Positions 13,660 through 15,320 of a DNA stretch of 15,320 nucleotides are shown here, piece after piece. Each line of letters begins with the position of its first letter. Position 1 is the first letter of the stretch. Below the pieces are notes generated by a model, which saw only the letters and a list, made by a program, of their open reading frames with translations, ran no database searches and was not told the origin of the DNA. Location of the stretch: NCBI RefSeq assembly GCF_044891285.1, contig NZ_JAUIYO010000026.1, forward strand, positions 1 to 15,320, written 5' to 3'. The position numbers and the translations under genes were made by a program. Source of the stretch: Pseudobacillus lumedeiriae (lineage in GTDB: Bacteria > Bacillota > Bacilli > Bacillales > Domibacillaceae).

Positions 13660-13941
13660 CTATTCTTCCACTCCTAAAACCATATCCATTACTTTTATTG
13701 ACGTTAAAAGATGATCCTTATCGCTTAAATCTGTGTAATCATTAGCAGCCAGCTTTAAGTATCCACCTTTCAAAGCCATTAATTCTTTTTGGGGTAAGCT
13801 TTTAAAGTAAATGATCTGAGACAATTGCTCTCCGCTTTTGCCCTTACAACCACATGAACTCCCTATCCAATACCTCGACGGCTTTAACTCTATAAAACTG
13901 CCATCATCAACAAAAGAATGACAAAAATCACATCTAGGCAA
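13660..13941 (-). CDS. small Cys-rich hypothetical protein
   Basis: A 93-residue protein with an N-terminal CDFCHSFVDD knuckle (C4, C7) and a second Cys pair in SSCGC (C30, C32), so it probably binds zinc or another metal. The C-terminal half is helical and leucine-rich, without membrane segments. The start is TTG, seven bases after a perfect GGAGG (13953-13949). The gene is co-directional with rep, 165 bases upstream, and separated from it by the stem-loop at 13592-13632. I do not recognise the family. Position next to rep hints that it belongs to the same mobile module, but nothing shows a role in replication. Confidence 0.7.
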   Translation of the reverse strand: MPRCDFCHSFVDDGSFIELKPSRYWIGSSCGCKGKSGEQLSQIIYFKSLPQKELMALKGGYLKLAANDYTDLSDKDHLLTSIKVMDMVLGVEE

Positions 13942-14442
13942 CTAATTTCCTCCTTTTATTCCGCGATATACGCCTGCTGATGAACAAACGTTAGTGGACA
14001 TATATAAGAGGAATCTTCAAAACTTAAATCTATTGTATCAAAATTAATGGATTTATTCTCAAGGGGAGCAAAAAAAATGTAAGATTTTAAAAAAGGTAAT
14101 ATAGCGGGGTAGAAATGAGTAAAAGAACCTAAGTCTCATTACCTAATCATTTCGACAAGATTCTTTTTTCTCCTTCAATAATTTCAAATATTTTGTAACA
14201 TTTTTCGAAAGCTTGATTCTTCCTTGAATGTGCTACACCTTCCCCTTGTTTTGGGGTGCGAGGTTGGCTGAAAATTACCTTCATAAAACAATTAACTGCC
14301 AATCGAAGCTTGAGCGCTTTTTGGCGGTAAAATGAAAAAGCCAAGCCGCTCCCAACGTTCCTCGTTTTGGGTCTGCTCGGTTTGGCAGCAATCCAGCACC
14401 GACAAAAATTGATCCAAGCAAGGGGGAAAGGGTGGAGATTTT
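13942..14442. other. non-coding region with a start-stop minimal ORF and a hairpin
   Basis: No supported gene. AGGGGAG (14062-14068 or so) stands before ATGTAA (14077-14082), a Shine-Dalgarno followed by a start codon and an immediate stop. At 14340-14386, GCCAAGCCG and CGGTTTGGC pair with one G-U around a second short stem (CCCAA/TTGGG). A 65-residue minus-strand frame starting with TTG at 14344 has a poor RBS; I do not call it. Confidence 0.4.
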
Positions 14443-14489
14443 TTGAACGATCTTCTCAAAAAATACTACCCGTACCTTGATTGGATCAA
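14409..14489. repeat. inverted repeat around a possible truncated gene start
   Basis: TTGATCCAAGCAAGG (14409-14423) and CCTTGATTGGATCAA (14475-14489) are complementary at 14 of 15 positions. Between them lies GGTGGAG and a TTG at 14443 that opens a frame beginning MNDLLKKYYPYLDWIKAVLI. The frame then runs into the structured repeat at 14526, so it may be the 5' stub of a lost gene. I do not recognise it. Confidence 0.45.
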
Positions 14490-14525
14490 AGCGGTCTTGA
14501 TATCAATTAATCTTCTACCTCTCCA

Positions 14526-14588
14526 GCGCCTGGCTTCGGAGCTTGCGCCGGAGCGTGAGCGGAGGCCCTTAGCGGAGAAGACAGGTGC
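14526..14588 (+). repeat. structured GGA-GC repeat, copy 1
   Basis: Closing stem GCGCCTG/CAGGTGC (one G-U), a G-A mismatch, inner stem CTTC/GAAG, then a core with four GGA triplets separated by GC-N4-GC-like units. Copies 2 and 3 share the core and the mismatch position but have different, still paired stems. Confidence 0.75.
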
Positions 14589-14645
14589 GACTTCCTTTCT
14601 TCTCTTACAAATAAATGTTTCTTCTTTTATTTTTTTCTTCTTTTC

Positions 14646-14687
14646 AACGAATAAACTTTTCTTCTTTCCAATAAAGGTTTATTCGTT
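14646..14687. repeat. 11-bp inverted repeat in a polypyrimidine tract
   Basis: AACGAATAAAC (14646-14656) and GTTTATTCGTT (14677-14687) are exact complements around a 20-base loop. The surrounding ~14595-14700 stretch is strongly C/T-biased on the plus strand. It could be a weak terminator; no gene leads into it. Confidence 0.5.
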
Positions 14688-14716
14688 CTTTCTACATAAA
14701 GATATGAAGTATTAAC

Positions 14717-14774
14717 GGATGACCTTGGAGCCCGTGCTGGAGCAGTAGCGGAGGCGTGAGCGGAAAGGGCATCC
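14717..14774 (+). repeat. structured GGA-GC repeat, copy 2
   Basis: Closing stem GGATG/CATCC, an A-G mismatch, inner stem CCTT/AAGG, then the four-GGA core. Copy starts are ~190 bases apart (14526, 14717, 14901). Confidence 0.75.
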
Positions 14775-14821
14775 ATGGTTTCTTTGTCGATAACTCTTTG
14801 GATATATGCTCTTATAAAATA

Positions 14822-14856
14822 AAGCAATCAACGGTTCGCAGAACGGTTGATTGCTT
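14822..14856. terminator. strong stem-loop, possibly a minus-strand terminator
   Basis: AAGCAATCAAC, a G-G mismatch, GTTC-GCA-GAAC and GTTGATTGCTT form a 15-pair hairpin. On the minus strand it is followed by TATTTTAT, on the plus strand by C-rich sequence, so it is a terminator in the minus direction if at all. No gene clearly leads into it. Confidence 0.45.
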
Positions 14857-14900
14857 CCTTCCTCCCCCGAATATGCCCTCAAAAGACTTCCCTGAATGTA

Positions 14901-14962
14901 GCATCTGCCTTTGGAGCTAGCGCTGGAACGGCAGTGGAAGCCTGAGCGGAAAAGACAGATGC
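14901..14962 (+). repeat. structured GGA-GC repeat, copy 3
   Basis: Closing stem GCATCTG/CAGATGC, extendable outward by three pairs, a C-A mismatch, inner stem CTTT/AAAG, then the core. Within the core a GC...GC pair of copies 1 and 2 is replaced by AC...GT, again still paired. Confidence 0.75.
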
Positions 14963-15053
14963 TGCTTCTCTGCAAATAGCTTCCTCGAATATGCTTGCAA
15001 AGAGCCGATCGGCTTGTTCTACCTTTAAAAGCTAGACTCTATTTAAAAGCGGA

Positions 15054-15108
15054 GCAGGATATGGCCAGTCGGAAATGTACGGAGTGTTTCCGACTGGCCA
15101 TGACCTGC
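15054..15108. repeat. long hairpin, 15-bp perfect inverted repeat
   Basis: ATGGCCAGTCGGAAA (15061-15075), an 11-base loop and its exact complement (15087-15101), extended past a two-base mismatch by GCAGG/CCTGC (15054-15058, 15104-15108). A third partial copy, TTTCCGACTGGC, lies at 15147-15158. No T-run follows. Confidence 0.8.
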
Positions 15109-15193
15109 ACAGCGTTTATATCGAGCATAGCTATTCACTCTAGAACTTTCCGACTGGCTCTATGCAGCTCCACTTGTAGAAACTATTTGCAGT

Positions 15194-15264
15194 GTAGCAG
15201 CATCTGACTTTTCTCCTCTCGCTTCCAGCGCCGTTGAAGCGCCAGCTTCAAGAGAAGCAGCTAC
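15194..15264 (-). repeat. structured repeat, diverged fourth copy in inverse orientation
   Basis: On the minus strand the core (15252-15208) contains ACGGCGCTGGAAGC and GAGAGGAGAAAAG, close to copy 3, plus a GAAGC-TGGC-GCTTC hairpin. The outer arms pair as GTAGC/GCTAC with further pairs and mismatches inside. Part of its left arm also belongs to the 30-base inverted repeat with 14954-14983. Confidence 0.55.
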
Positions 15265-15320
15265 ATTCTGTTCAGCTATGGGTTGGCATGTTGGTGGGGC
15301 GCGAGATGCAATTGCAGATG

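Noticed and set aside
14147..14344. 65-residue minus-strand frame beginning MAFSFYRQKALKLRL
   Set aside because: TTG start with a GGGAG only four bases upstream, no recognisable domain and no upstream transcript. I left it uncalled, though a relic cannot be excluded.
14526..14962. Regularly spaced repeats as a CRISPR array
   Set aside because: Repeats are ~60 bases and imperfect with ~130-base intervals; there are no uniform spacers and no cas genes.
14627..15207. Short frames across the repeat cluster
   Set aside because: They run through hairpins and repeat cores, have no RBS, and show compositional rather than coding patterns.

Overview
The window looks like chromosome from a low-GC, spore-forming Bacillales species. 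The first ~45 bases are the 5' end of a 16S rRNA gene on the minus strand, behind a leader and tandem rrn promoters of Bacillus type. Shine-Dalgarno sites are strong (AGGAGG and variants), TTG and GTG starts are used freely, and a Spo0E-family phosphatase is present. The repeat-rich right end and the S-layer-anchored hydrolase would suit Bacillaceae or Planococcaceae; I cannot name the genus.

Layout. 1-500: truncated 16S gene (minus), its promoters, and the terminator of the next gene. 545-5897: an apparent catabolic island with an IclR-family regulator (minus), a ThDP-dependent decarboxylase/carboligase-like enzyme (plus), a class I/II aminotransferase (plus) and a DAACS-family amino acid symporter (minus). 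The promoters of the ThDP enzyme and the symporter each carry the same three-half-site operator (24 of 25 bases identical) just downstream of the predicted start of transcription. I read them as one regulon under the neighbouring IclR protein. The symporter keeps the Asp expected to bind the substrate amino group but has Phe where aspartate transporters have the side-chain-binding Arg. Uptake of a non-acidic amino acid, transamination to a 2-oxo acid and ThDP-dependent cleavage is therefore a coherent hypothesis.

6219-8245: a minus-strand pair, a secreted protein with three SLH domains, a ComEC-type metallo-beta-lactamase domain and a lamin-tail domain, followed with a 14-base overlap by a DUF3006 protein. 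8246-11081: a probable gene remnant, a 55-residue zinc-ribbon gene (8631-8798), a lipoprotein, and a Spo0E-like gene whose ribosome-binding site lies partly in a hairpin. 11459-11864: a small gene broken by one base in a T4 run.

11900-13941: a mobile or plasmid-like module. It has a replication protein with primase-polymerase-like motifs and a C-terminal HTH, its terminator, an upstream region that could encode a short antisense RNA, and a small Cys-rich gene. 13942-15320: no convincing gene. It holds a cluster of ~60-base structured repeats whose closing stems differ between copies but remain paired, an inverted fourth copy, long hairpins and a start-stop minimal ORF. This right end and the rep module are the least ordinary parts of the window.
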